Below, in pieces: positions 11,100 to 24,700 of a stretch of DNA of 64,000 nucleotides. The DNA comes from Trichuris trichiura (taxonomy: Eukaryota > Nematoda > Enoplea > Trichinellida > Trichuridae): positions 880,001 through 944,000 of the forward strand of contig JBAJFE010000042.1 of the NCBI GenBank assembly GCA_037903355.1, in the 5' to 3' direction. Numbering within the stretch: position 1 is the first letter of the stretch; the number at the start of each line of letters is the position of its first letter. A program made the translations under genes and the position numbers. The notes beneath the pieces are model-generated. The model ran no database searches and was not told the origin of the DNA. It was given only the letters and a program-made list of their open reading frames with translations.

Positions 11100-14000
11100 G
11101 CACGTTTTTCTGACACGAAACCGTTTCTCGCGGCTTCCGGAAGCCCCCTCGCAGACAAAGAACTTGTCCACGCGCTCCAGAGGCTTCATCAGTATTTTTG
11201 AAATTAGTGGTACCTGCTTTTTCTTTACCTACGGTACCATGTATCCAAAAACTAGCATTTGATCACATTTCGAGCTGTCCGTTGCTCGTATGAGCACTGA
11301 AAAATCGGAATGACACTAACCGTAAGTATAGGGGCACTATATTAGCTAGTTAAAAGTTCCTGCATGCGCCCCTCAGAATATACAAGTGCGGCTCCATTGG
11401 AGCACCACTATAAAGACAATTGGCAGATTCCAAAGCTCCATAGCGGGACAGCACGGCCATCTGTTGACTATACGCATTAAGGAATACGATTGTGCCCGCA
11501 ACTTTCCATTTCGTTTCGGATGAAGTGATGGCGCAAAATACTGCTTCGTCGTCGCTCAGCCTTTCCTTATCTTTTTCGCAGAAGCGTTTTGGCGCGTCTG
11601 TAGCCGCCTCAAAAATAAAACCGTTCTCCTGCGAGAGCTAGACGGTTAGTGACTATTTTTGAAAATACTACTCCCTTCTTATCTTTAACCTACTGTACGA
11701 AGAATGTAAAAACAGAATTTTTTCATATCTACAGCATCCCGTAGCTCAAACGATCTCGGAAAAGTCCGAACTATGCTCTCTATAAGTATGGGGCTATGAT
11801 ATCCGCTACTTCAACTACTTCGTCCGTGCGCGCCCAGGCTACACAAGAGTGGTTTTGGTCGAACACCGCCACAACCAAAATCTATAGCTTCCAGAAGCCA
11901 GAATAACGCAGGAATACGTTTATGCCGGCTGCGTTAGATATGGATTCAAATGAAGCCATCGCGCAGAAAAACAGGCTCATTATAGTTCTGCGTTTCCGCT
12001 TCCATAACATACAACCGATACTGCACTGCTGAAACGCTCTGGGACACAAAACACTAGTCGCGCGCGCAGAGGAAGGCCTAAGAGTATTTTTGAAAAACGT
12101 GGTACCTGCTTTTCGTTCATCTACTGTACGAAGAACGTAATTTGTCTTCTTTCTAGCCTCCCGTGGCTCGAAAAATCCGAATGCTGCTCTCCATAAGTAT
12201 AGAAACGTAATACTCGCTACGTAAAGTTCTTCATCCATGCGCGGCAAGTGTATAGAAGAGCGCCTTTTGTCGATCACCGCGACAAACGAAACTTACAGCT
12301 TTCAAAGTCTCTATCCGACCCAGAGCATCCATCTAACAGCAAGGACGATGCACCAAACACGTTTTTGAGCACTCCTTTCGATTTCGTTTCAAATGAAGCC
12401 ATCGCGCAGAGGAGCAAGCTCCCTATCGGTCCGCGTATCAAATCCCACTCCGCAAGAAAACTACAGCGATACTACAACCCTATCGCTCACAAAAAACTTT
12501 TCCGGCGCGCATGCGACGGCTAATTAGTATTTTTGAAAATACTGGTACCTGCTTTTCGTTCACCGACTGTACTCCACATGTAAAAAAGAGAAGTTCTTCA
12601 TATTTCCGGTTTCCCGTTGCACAGACGAGCTCCAAAAAACAGGAATATGGCTCTGCGTAGGTATACGAGCATAATATTCGGCAATTAAACTACTTCATTA
12701 ACGTGCCCCAGGGCATAGAAGAACGACTTCATTAACAGCTTCTAAGATTCGTACGCAACTCAACACAGCTGTATAAAAGCTAGTACGGTGCAGGATTTGG
12801 TTTCTGCCGCCGCTTTCCATTTCTGCTCGGATGATGCGATCATGAGCAAAAACAGGTTGAGTTTCGGTGTTCGATGTTCCCGTTCCCACCCCGGAGGAGC
12901 ATCACAGCGGTTCTACGGTCTTTTCACGGACGAAAGAGGTATCCGGCGCGCAGCGGACAGCCTGCGAGTATTTTTGAAAATATCGGTACCTGCGTTTTGT
13001 TCACCTACTGTACGAAGAATGTAAAAAAAGAACTTGTTCTTGTTTTCGGCCGCGGATTGTCCAAACGAGCGACGAAAAATCTCAACATTGCTCTCCATAA
13101 GTATAGCGGCATAATATTCGCTAGCTAAAGTACTTCCTCCATGCGCGCTGAATGTATAGAAGAGCGGCTTGCGTCGAACACAGCCAGGAGAACAAACGAA
13201 ACTTATAGCATCCAAAATTCCTACATGACCCAACGTAGCTATTTAAAAAAAGGAATGATGCAGGAATACTTTTCTGCCCGCTGCGCTCTGTTTGGTTTCA
13301 AACGAAACCATCACGCAGAAAAACAGCCTTGTTACCGGCCGGCACTTCAGTTCCCATTCCGCAGAACCACTACAGGTCCACTGTAGCCATCTCACCGACA
13401 AAAGATTTCTCCAAAGCGCAGGGGACGGCCTGTGAGTATTTTTGAAACTACCGCTACCTGCTTTTCGTTCAGCTACTGTACGAAAAAATGTAAAAAGAGA
13501 AGTTTTTCATATTTTCGGCTTTCCGTTCCTTACTCGACCTCTGAAAACTAGGAATTTGGCTCTGCGTAACTATAGGCGCATACTATTCGCCAGTGAAACT
13601 ACGTCTTCTAGGTGCCTCCAGGCTTTAGAAGAGCAACTTTAGACGATCACGGCCATGAAGACATATAATGGCTTCGAGGACTCGTACGGGAACTAATACA
13701 GCTGTCTAAAAACTAGAACATTGCAGGATTATGTTTCCGGCGCTACTTTCCATATCGCATCGAAAGAGAAAGCGATCGCTCAGAAAAGCAGGCCGCTCTT
13801 CCTGAGCCTTTCGTTTCCCATTCAGGAAAAACATTTTAGCTCTCCTGTAGCTGTCTCGGAGATAAAGTACTTCTCCGGTGCGCATCGGACGGCTGGCGAT
13901 TATTTTTGAAAATATGTCTACCTGCTTTTCCTTCAATTACTGTATGAAGAATAAAAAAAGATAATTTTTTCATATTTCCAGCCTCCTGTTGCTCAAACAG

Positions 14001-14135
14001 TCCACGAAAAATCCGAATCTTGCTCTCCATAAGCACAGGAACATAATACTCGCTACGTAAACTACTTCGTCCCTGCGCGCACAAGGCAAACAAGAACGGT
14101 TTTCGCCGAACAGCGCGACAAACCAAACCTATAAC
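11100..14135. repeat. macrosatellite, unit about 450 bp, with dimeric higher order
   Basis: A landmark TATTTTTGAAA...TACCTGCTTTT...CTACTGTACGAAGAA recurs near 11193, 11650, 12082, 12525, 12967, 13433 and 13899, so spacing is 432-466 bp (about 6.7 copies). From 12082 on, two subtypes alternate. Type A carries GCTCTCCATAAGTATAG downstream of the landmark. Type B carries GCTCTGCGTA and an ACACAGCTGT...TGCAGGATT block. B-to-B spacing is 908 bp and A-to-A is about 930 bp. Frames in the units are not conserved between copies, so this is not a protein array. Confidence 0.92.
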
Positions 14136-14585
14136 TTGATGACGCGAACCCATTTTGACGCAGGGATATTTTGATTTTGCGTCAAGATGAACCCTGGAAA
14201 AAGTTTGACGCAAGCCTCGTTTTGCCACGTGAACATTTTGACGCGGAGATGCTTCGCGTCAAAGTGTACCACGCTAAATATTTGACGCGAGCCCATTTTG
14301 ACGCAGGGATATTTCTACTTCGCCTGTAGAGGAGAACCCCCTCCGAAAGTTTGACGCCAGCTTTGTTTTGACAATTGATCATTTTGACGCAGAGATAAGC
14401 TTCCTGTCACGGTTTACGCCAAAAAAAAGTTTGAGGTCGCCTCGTTTTGATGAGAAATCACCTTTGCAGCGAAATTTCATGGCTTCGCGTCCCAATGTTT
14501 TTAGATTTAGTTTGGCGGAAGCTTACTTTAACGCGAGAACAGCTTTGCGCTGAGATTTTGTACCTCCACTGAAAGTTTAGCGCAC
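14136..14585. repeat. TTTGACGC-containing short tandem repeats
   Basis: Imperfect units of roughly 65-70 bp combine into a longer 135-bp form. Each contains CATTTTGACGCAGGGATA-like and AGTTTGACGC-like halves (14152, 14200, 14234, 14281, 14297, 14350 and 14383 are among the landmarks). It directly abuts the 450-bp array. A few TTTGACGC/TTGGCGC motifs also occur near 11050-11110, on the other side of that array. Confidence 0.75.
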
Positions 14586-17500
14586 GTATCCAATTGTATC
14601 CGTCGGGATGAAATTTTTCATTCAGTTTGTCGCAGTGCTACCTTGGCGCAGGATGGTGTCATGATGAAATTGTCTGACTTCTGGGTAAATTCGTCGTAAC
14701 TTGTAAGGGATTCGTATGTTTCCATTATAGTATTTTACAAAGGTAGCAACCTTTCATTAAAACGTTTTTCAGAGCTTTGTGGCCTACTCTTCTTTCGTGT
14801 TCATCGATACTGATGACGGAAAGTCACCCTGTTGCAATCATTTCTATCAACACTGTCGCTGAAGACAGACGAGTAAGCTTGAAAGCCCAGAAAATAAAAA
14901 CAATAAAACGAATGCCAAGGGAAGGAAACGCCGCCATAGCCAACGTGTGCGCCTAAGTATTCTACTTTGCGCTATTCAAGGAAGAGTAGTACTTCTTCAG
15001 CAACCAAACACATAAGTACAACAAGAAGAACAACCTTACCATGAAGACAAAAAATCAGAACAGTTTTCGGCTAATAATAATAAGCTAGGTTAGTTCCTAA
15101 CAGCAATAATTGAAGAAATTTCACTTATTTTGCGCTGAAGACGGGAACCGTGCCCTCTTGAAAACTTCGCTTCATGAAAGTTTCCACGGAATCGAGATTC
15201 CGTACTTCAATTACGCAATAAGTACTTATACTGTTATGCTTGTTCTATAGGGAGTTATGGATCAGCCCGACGAAAAAATAAATCACCAAATTGCAATCTG
15301 TTAGACGAAGAAACGAAAAAAATTACAATCTTTTTACAACGTACGATAAGTTTAAAATCTTTAAACAAAACATAGGCAAACTCGGCGACATTCATGAAAG
15401 TTAGAACGAGAACTATTGCAAAAACTATTCCATGAGCCTTTTCAGCTGAAACGTTACGCAAGAACTTAGCAATAGTCGAAAGACGGAGTATTAACTACTA
15501 CGAGACTACTACCTACATAATTTCGTACGAAGGCTTGGATGACGCACAGCATTTATCAATGTCAATCTTACCTTGATACGAAATGGGACAGCTTGCGTTG
15601 AATTACCGATTCTTCGTCTATATGCACCGCGACTAAAATCAAATACCGATAAGAAAAGTATGCAGGTTCAGCTATGGACAACCTGACCGTATTTTGAGAT
15701 TTAAAAATATTTAACGTAGCAAAGTTGAGGATTCATTTAGCTGCAAAACTGTTATTTCATGTTTTCATCGACTGCTCACTCATCAGCTTTCTCACCAACA
15801 TTCGAGAAGCGATTCCATATTTTTTTCATTCTACGACTTGTTCAATTCTTGATATCCCTTCCGCGTGAACAGTGCCTGAACACTACAGAACTCTTACTAA
15901 GCTGTATAGTTTCGCCATTCCACTCATACAGAGAACGACAGTCACCTTTACCGCTTTCAACGTACACAGACGTTCCGGTGTTTTTCTTTTCAGCTTGATC
16001 TGAATGTTGCAGCACTTAAAAGTAGCTTTAAGCTGACGGTTGCGGGTTTGTTTTCGCCCTGAAAGCTATACAGGCAACTTGGACGGAGTTATAAAACAAA
16101 AAATTGACAAAGACTAAAAAGAGAAAAAAAGTAGTGTCGTCGTCGTAATAGTGATTTCGGAAAATATTCATCCATAGGCGACGCGTCCATTTTTTTAGTC
16201 TTCCACGCAATGAGAGTTTAGTAAGTGCACTGTAGTGTCAAATAGTACTGCTAAACAGGTAACGCTGTTCCCTACAAATAACATCTGACCAATTCGATCA
16301 GGCCCACAAACGTTGCTATCAACAGGTTCATATCAAGGTTCCAACTCTGTCTAATACGAAAGATACAGAATACCAAAGCATCCAGTACCAATTTGAGGCA
16401 ATCGAAAAATGACCACTCCTGGTGAAGGCGTATTTAAAAACTCTTCAATATCCATAATGCATAATTTCAAACAGTGGCTGCTACAGAGGTGCACTTCGAA
16501 ATACTTTCGAGTATTGCGTCTTTCGTGAATGCTATAGTGGTTTCAAGTGTCATTTCTTGTAACAGAGATGTCGAGGTGTACATTTAAGTTCTGTTAAACT
16601 GTTGATACATGCCGGTATGGACTATATAATCAACATCTATACTGTAATGGGCAAAAACAAACTTCATTTCTTTAATAGGAATAATTGGTCTCTCGTTGCT
16701 TTCGAAGCATTCTGCAAAAGAGAAAGCTGAACAACAGAAATCGCAGCAGCCTTAATGCCGCACAGCTCTTGCATTGTGTGAATATGATTGCATCCGATAC
16801 AAGTAGCGTTGAATGTGTTAGGTTGATTAAAGAACAACTAGCAAAAAAACGTACTTAAGTAAAACAGGAGTTCGTGACTGCACTTTCAAGTTAACTCTTT
16901 CGGTTACGAGGATTCGCTTACCCTTCTCTTCTTCAGCGTGCATTGCTGGATTCCTTTCACCGATTGCTTGGTAGACACTTCTGCCAAAAAGTCGCACAAA
17001 ATAACGTACTTCAGTCATGGCAAGACTAAGTAGAACCTGAGACGGAAAAAATTAAAATACTACATACAAAACCTACCGGAAAGCGTAAATCTTAATTCAA
17101 GCCTCACACCAATGGTTGGGCTTGACGTCGTATGAATAATTTGATATCCAAACATCACCTCCAACAACCTGACACAACATTAACATAATAAGCTGATTCA
17201 CAACAATGCAAAAAGTGAACTCTTTTAAGCACCTGAACCCTACTCTAATCCAAATTTCCACTGATGTTAGCAGGAATACAGCTCTCTTCTTCGCTAATGT
17301 AAGGACAATGCTTCCTGTTGGTAAACTACAAAGTTATCTCATACTCCATGCACTTATCGCTTTACAAAAAAGACAAGCGCTATGCAGTGGTAGGACAGAT
17401 GAAGTACCTAATCCACAAGTAGTCACGCATTTACTTACCAAGAGGCGACCAAGGAGCTGAAGAATAATAAACAGCTTAGACGGCGAACATTATGCCGCTA

Positions 17501-19153
17501 AGTATATGCGCAGGAGTTTAAGTGTGTTTTCACTTTTTGAACGCTCTTTTAGCTGCATGTTTTTCTAAAGACGGCATGTAGTTCAAAAGAGAAACTTAAA
17601 GCATGTCCAGATTGCCCAGCAGGATCCGCTTATGGACTAAGACTGCACTATGTCAAATCCATCTTCACCGTACAGAAACTGCAAAGAAAACGCACTTGTC
17701 AGTAACCAGTATGATCAGAAGCTCACGACAGAAACATCTGAATGACGCCACGGCCAGAATCTTGGACAGTAACGTCGTAGCTCGCCATAAGGCCTTCCAG
17801 ATGTTCAATTATGCATCACTGACAATATTCCCTGCCGTGTCCGTTAATCCCTGGAAATATAAAACGTTTAAACTTCTAACAGACAGTTTCACTGGTCACC
17901 TCTCAATCGGACAGACAGTGAAAGAAGAATTCTTCCAGCTTCAAACCGCTTAGAAATCTTTGGCTGACAAATCTACGATTGCGTGGAGACAGGTGAAAAC
18001 GCCTGAACGACGGTAATGAACGACCGATAAAGCCTAAAGGCGTCTGTCCGCTCTCCAAGTCCACCTGACCCAGCATAGAAACCATTTGAAACAGATTCAT
18101 TTTAAAATTTCAATAGCAAACCTAAGCTGCAAAGATGTCTTATGCGTCGTACCGACGTTCCGTTGGCTTCCAGTTTGATCATTAAGGGTAAAGAATTAAC
18201 CAGGAAGGTTTTTCCAGACCATCAGGAAAGACGACTCTAAACACAGCTGTTCGATTTTTAAAAGTTTGAAACAATACGGTCAATAATTCACTTGTTAGCT
18301 TCGTCGCTTAAAGTATCAGTTTTTGTGGCATGCAACAAATACTCTATCTGCTTCGTTTTTTCAGCTTGTTCGCTATACAAGCTAGCTTTCCCTAACTTCT
18401 CTGAAGAAGTGTTACGAAAACTGGTAACATTCAGCTTTACTCATAACACGCTAATATTTCCACTGAGGAAATTGGTGTTGCCTTAGTTTTCCACGTCATG
18501 CTAAAGTTTAGAGGACAAGAGTTGAAGAGTCAACTGCTTAATTTCTTCGGTAAGAAAAAGATCAGCAACACATCTAGTCAGCCACTGATCAGATCTCTGC
18601 GGCAGCGAAACTCTGACCGCGCTACTTTAATGGACAGTGAACTTTATTTCTCTTAATCAGTACGGTAGGCTCAAACTAGTTTCACCGATAAATGAGACTG
18701 CAACATCAGCCAGCTCATACAAAAGAAACTACTGAACGATTGCATAGTGAAAGTTCTTCCGCTGTTGACTCATTGATCCAAGACGACACATCGCATTTGA
18801 CCGTTAAAACTTTCTTTGTGTTATTTTGTTAGTTCTTTCTGCCGCAAAAAATCTACACTAGAGCTTGCGCCGTAAAATACACGCTACGTTTTGTTTATAC
18901 GCACAAGTGGCGCAATTGCTTTCTGGAAAACATGTACTGTAAAAAATTTAAATTCGAACTATCACGATTAGCAGGTTCAACGTTAACTGACGCTCTATTG
19001 TTTATGCCTTTTAGCGGCAAAGAACCATTCAATAACTTAGTGGGAAACGAAATTTCATCAATTAATTCTAACTACTGTGTTGGGGAAAACGCGAAATGAA
19101 CATCTGACTCAGTGAAGCAAGGTTAATAACAAACTTTTACTTTTTTAAAAAAT
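14586..19153. other. no gene seen
   Basis: About 4.6 kb of AT-rich sequence. The longest open frame (plus strand, 17603-17953, 116 codons) is within chance expectation and is not flanked by convincing splice sites. Confidence 0.5.
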
Positions 19154-19540
19154 ACTGGATGCTTCGTAGCGGGGTGATGTCTCATGGTTGGAAGGTCTTC
19201 TACGGCTTTCCCCGTTTATTTGTACATGTGTTGGTCTCTGTAATTGAACGAAACAACTGCTCCACCAACGGATGGATAAGTAGTTACTAAGAAAAATTGT
19301 ACAGGATCAATACACTCAACTTTTTACTTCGGAGCTTTCGGAACGCTCTAGTTCCGTCGTCAGTGAGATGGAGGACTTGAGGTGGAGAAGCTAAGTGTAT
19401 TGATCCTGTACAATTTTTCCTAATAATTGCTCATCTATCCGGTGGTAGAGCAGTTGTTTCGTTCAATTACAGAGACCAACGCAGACACAAATAAACGGAA
19501 AAAGCCGTAGAAAACTTTCCAACCATGAAACTTCTCGTTA
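19154..19540. mobile_element. foldback element, copy 2
   Basis: Long terminal inverted repeats. The left end reads ACTGGATGCTTCGTAGCGGG...CATGGTTGGAAGG and the right end GCCGTAGAAAACTTTCCAACCATG. Both arms contain a tRNA A-box-like stretch (GGTGGTAGAGCAGTTG on the right arm, its complement on the left) and an ATTACAGAGACCAA/TTGGTCTCTGTAATT pair. The centre has GAGCTTTCGGAACGCTC and TTCCGTCGTCAGTGAG on one side only, so the right arm has lost its inner part. No open frame for a transposase is present: a non-autonomous element. Confidence 0.85.
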
Positions 19541-20735
19541 GTGATAAAAATTTTAAATAATTTTGCAGTTCTCGTGCGTAAATGTTGCAGACTTTCATTT
19601 AGTGTCCATTCACTCGCAAGCAGCCGCCATCATTCAACCTGCCCATGACGGGACAAGAACCACCGATGTCTTCAAGATTACTTAGTTGCGACAGATCGTT
19701 GCATACTACCAACTGCATTTCACAAACAAAGTATACAATAAGTAGATTGGGAACATACTACAAAAGTCACCCAAAGCATTATTCTAATAGTGGCATCATC
19801 AGTCAATCGAACTACCATTTACAGACATTCGTTTGAATAATCGAGTCTCTATCCCATTTGGCATGAAAAAAAAATTCAAATGAAGAATTGAAGCATGGAA
19901 TACCTATTAAAGTCTCCATTTCCGCAACTGGAAGATTCAGCGTGTCTCTTACAGCCGATTTACCGCAGCTGTCTAATGGGCTGATCACTTTCTGCATTTC
20001 CTACTTGCCTAAATATAACCATTTGATTTGAGTAATGAAGGGCGGTGGCCAAAAAGAACTTTTTTGGTCAGAACAATACCTTGAACACCTAACGCAAAGC
20101 CATGAAATTGCAGGTAAGTAGTGAACAGGCGGGAAAAGCAAGAAAGAAGTCGGAAAGCCACTTCTGGTCCAAAGAGCTAAAAAAATGGATGTCGAATTCT
20201 TCGTTCGACCAGTCGGCTGAATACAACTTCATAAACTGTCGTTCTAACCAAACGGAAGCAAAGAAAATGTAAAAATTTGCATCTCGCTTATGCGCACAGA
20301 ACACTCAGTTACGCCAACTGAATTCGTAGCCAGAAACGCCACAGCCAAAGTGCTCACTGCTTAACCAAAGCAAAAGCAGCCCCACGTCGAGCTTATCTCT
20401 TTTCATTTTCTTGCTGAAAGATAGGGGATACTGGTTTTTTCCCCGCGCGATAAGCTATTATGAGGCGTACATTGGCGGAGGGGACTTTCGGGGAGAATGA
20501 TTAGCTTTTGCCGCCTTGATTTGTTTGCTACTTAACACAGTGAACCACGCCATAGGAGCAGCGTTGAATAGACCTTTGTCCAACACGATGTAAAGCAGTT
20601 GCCCTGATGCATGACGACGCAACTTTTACCCAAGTTAAATGCAGGCGAATCCTATCCTGCTTTTGATCAATTTTAAAAGCTCATACACCATTAACTAAAA
20701 CCATACTTTAGGCATAGTGAGAAATTTCTAATTTA
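19541..20735. other. no gene seen
   Basis: Spacer between two foldback copies. No coding frame or RNA gene recognised. Confidence 0.5.
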
Positions 20736-21184
20736 TAGTTTTCTAGATCTTTTACGGCTTTTCCCGTTCTCATCTGCTTAGTATCTGTATCTCAAACGAA
20801 ACAATTGCTCTACCAGCAGGTGGATGAGCGATTAATAGGAAAAACTGAACAGGACCAATACACTCAACTTTATTTTTCAGAGCTCTTTCGGAACGCTCTG
20901 GTTCCGTCGTCAGTGAGGTGGAGGAGGCGAATGAGCTTACCAATGAACGAATCCTCAGGAGCTCTTCCTCCTCACGGACGACGGAACCAGAGCGCTCCGA
21001 AAGCTCTAAAAAATAAAGTTGAGTGTATTGGTCCTGTTCAATTTTTTCCTAATAATCGCTGATCTACCCGCTGGTAGAGCAATTGTTTCGTTTAAATTAC
21101 AGATACCAAGCAGATAAGAGCGGGAAAAGCCGTAAAAGATCTAGAAAACTATGAAACATCATCCCGTTACGAAGCATCCAGTTT
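20736..21184. mobile_element. foldback element, copy 3 (most complete)
   Basis: An almost perfect inverted repeat spans 20736-21150, with arms of about 190 bp around a short asymmetric centre (about 20920-20975). Arm order from outside in: TAGTTTTCTAGATCTTTTAC, GGCTTTTCCCG, GGTATCTGTAAT (as its right-arm complement), TTGCTCTACCAGC (complement of GCTGGTAGAGCAA), AATACACTCAACTTTAT, GAGCGTTCCGAAAGAGCTC-type block, and TTCCGTCGTCAGTGAGG. The right side has a further outer end CATCCCGTTACGAAGCATCC also found in the copies at 488 and 19154. It encodes no protein. Confidence 0.9.
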
Positions 21185-21689
21185 TCAAGAACATTTCTGT
21201 TTCACATTTACAGATGTCTTGGAACGATCAGTTAAATTGAATGATGACCAGAGGGAACAATTCTCAGCAGAAGAGAAGACGCAAGCTGAATAAAAACATG
21301 TTAAGCAACAAAAGTGCAACGAATCGAGGCAGTTAACATGTTTGCTGCTCCATGAACAGTGAGATTTAATTATTGCCGGTGGTAGTACTTTTATTATGCC
21401 AACATGATAACCAAAAGCGCTTAGCGACAAATAGTTGTAGTTTTTCTTGAACTGAATTCAGCTGAAAAGACATTGCTGTTAATCAATGGTTAGAATCACT
21501 AACTTAGACGGAACCTGTCTTTAATGTAAGCAAGAAGCCAGGCACTACTCAGTCCTGAATTAATCCACAAATTGTCTTTAAATCTTTAGGGACAAGATAC
21601 CGACTTGAGACGTTAGCCGCAAAATAATAAAAGAAACAGAGTGATTTCATGTATGCACTTATTATGGAAACCGTACAAAGTGTTTATTT

Positions 21690-21765
21690 GTACTTACCAA
21701 TGAACGAATCCTCAGAGCTTTCAGAGCCTGAAGTGCTCCGTTGTCAACGTAAAGAAATCTTGAGT
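21690..21765 (+). repeat. fragment related to foldback centre
   Basis: CTTACCAATGAACGAATCCT followed by CAGAGCTTTC and a CCGTTGTCAACG block repeats the central segment of the element at 20736-21184 (same CTTACCAATGAACGAATCCT at about 20938). It is solitary, with no arm beside it. Confidence 0.6.
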
Positions 21766-24700
21766 AATAAAAAGATAGAATTATAATATATACCATAGCG
21801 AATTACAAAGGACTTACCAGAAACGATAATGGTGGACGGAAAGCTGGTTCGGTGTGGCGAATGAATCGGAAAGCGGTGATACAAATGGCCACGCAAAGGA
21901 ATGCAAGTTAACGCCACTATTCCTAAAAATTGTAGTCACTAATAGGAAAAGTATGTTGGATAAAAAACTGTAGCAGGAAACTGCGCGATTTTGTGGCATT
22001 GAATAGACAGCACTGGGAAATAGGTACGTTAATTTTCATGATACAATTTTCTACACGGAAGGACTTGTTGATGATCAAAGCCTTTACTATGGCGATTTCC
22101 GGTCTTCTTTTGCGCGTCGTCAGTGCTAACAATTGGATCAGTTAACAGTTATAAAGCGTGTACAAAATATAACAATAATAGGTTTTGTAGAGTGTGCAAA
22201 ATTGTAACGAGCATGAAAACCATTAGATCAGAATCTGTACTACAAGGCGAATAAACTGCAAAAGTTGAAAAAGCATACGTAAAGATATTGATGACGTAAA
22301 AGTTTAGAAAAACATTTTTAAAACAAACTAAAAAGACAAAAACGCCGCGTCAGTAAAAAAAGAAGAGCACATACATGCCATCACATCTAGCAAAATAGTT
22401 TTTAAGACTCTCTGCTAGACGCGCCAATTAAATGCAAATAAAAGCGCTAAATAAAGTTTTCTAATTTTTGTACGAAAGGATTAGCGATGTTTAAATTTCA
22501 ATTTCAAAAACATTGAAAAATAACGCAAAAACGCATCGCCCTTAATGCGGACAGTGCATCTAACAGACAAATGCAAAGTTTGCGAATCTTGGAATCAGTA
22601 TACAGAACGCTTAAAGAGTGGTAACTACACTTAAACCAGCGCGCGTAAAACGACAAGTGCAAAATTTGGAAGCGCAAGTAAAATCCGTACAAGAAAATAA
22701 TAACTGCGTATGATCTGTAGGCATAGGTATGATAGTACGTATCTAATAATCTATAAAGAAACGCTGAATTGCCATACGAGGAAATTGAATAAAATTAGGC
22801 GTGAATCTGTAAGCTCTATGATTATTCTTAGGAGTATATGCTCAGCACATTTAAGTACCTAAAGTTCGGTCCAGAGCAATAACAGAATACGAAGGTTTCC
22901 TGATCGTCCTTGATTATCGACCATCGGCTAAGGTTCTAAAAATCTGACTAATGAGACTGTTACATCCAAGAGAATTAATAAATTTTCTTGTAAATCTAAG
23001 CAAACAACCCATGAAAACAACTCACCATGCTAGCAACTGTGGGCACTATATCGTATGTAGAATAACGGTTGACATATTCGGGATCACAAATTCGATGTGC
23101 GCAAATGGAAGCTTTTTTATAAGAAAAGTCCCTTTGAAAGCAACAACATATTGGTAGTACTTTCTATGGGCATCTCTTCTTTACGAAAATATTAGCATTA
23201 TATGTTACGTACTGGCTGAACGACTTTGCCTATAGCATGCTTAATCAAGACAGTGGAATTTATCATAATTAATGAAGAAACTCGCTTAGAATAAGAATGG
23301 ATGCTATTCCTAAAAATTAGAAGTTTCTTAAAGGGTTTATACGTTTTCATAAGCAACCTTCAATACGACTTTCCATTCGCCCGTTTTCGAGGCAAAAAAC
23401 AAGAAAGTACAAAGCCGTATTGAAGGTACACTATTAAGTAGTTGATACAGAAAAAATCGAAATCCACAGCTACAACAACGTTCCATTGCAATTAGCGTTA
23501 ACTTTGAATAGTATTTATCGCTTAATTCTAATCACGAATGATTGAGTACGCATGTAATTGATGTTACATGAACATCGAGGTCTTTTGCAACGTTGTAGAT
23601 GGGTTTGCGATAATCCTTCGAAGGTTGATGGAAATATGAATCGAAACTAGAATCGTTTTTCATACGTATGACCGTGCCTAATATTCAAACACTTGAAAAA
23701 ATGATTTTCAAGTTCAACTGAGGACAACTTGCATTCTCCATTGCACTACCGTAATAATGGGGAGATGAAGAAAGCACAAGGTAATACAAAATTTATTCGG
23801 GACTATGTAAATGCGTAAAAACCTAGATTTCTTTACTGCTAACGATTTCCGTTTTGGCAATTCAATTGGTATCGCATAACAACGCGCTACTGGAAGAACA
23901 TCTTGATTTTAAAAAAGTTATGCCATAATTGATCGAACGTAGGTACCTCAGGATAAAGTTTAAATAAATAACACACGCAAGCAAAAGACAGCTGCGTTTA
24001 AGCAGGATTAAAGATCAACAGCAGTTTCGAATATTGTCGCACATTTCTCTCAGCTCTTTATCGACAAACGCGCAATACTATCTTATAAAGAACTCATCTG
24101 TCAATCAGAAAAGATCTATCGACATAAAAGAAGTAAATTTTCTTTTACATGGAGCAACAGGACAGTCAGTCTAGTAGACAGTTCGCCGAACCGGCTAAAC
24201 AAAGTTCCTTAGCAGTGCTAAAAAAACAATTTCTTTAACAGCGTCTGTCAGGTATAAAATACTAAGAGCTAAACACCGCTTACACTATTTAGTTTTTGAG
24301 ATGAAAAACTCCCTTGTTACCAGTACTCGTTTCACAACGGCAAGCGATATCATATGCACGTAAAAAAATATCATTCGCGCTTGTACGACCTAGGGGATGT
24401 CTGCATCGATGAACTTAAGCTAACAATGTAGGACTCAATCTCTCTAAAATGTCGTAAAACCCATACAACAAACCTACCATGAGTCAGCTGAATAAGTACA
24501 TTTCTCTTCACGTTTACAAAAACGGTACAGCAGCATAAAATCCCATCTTCGTTTTTTGCATCGGGCGGCAAGTCAAGGCCCGGCTCATATTCAAGAGCTA
24601 AAATGCATGAAATAACTTTTGTCCAGTAGCATTATACAAGGAAACACTTCAACAAAGCTGCAAGTTATGGTGGAAAATAAAAAAACAAAATTATTTGTAA

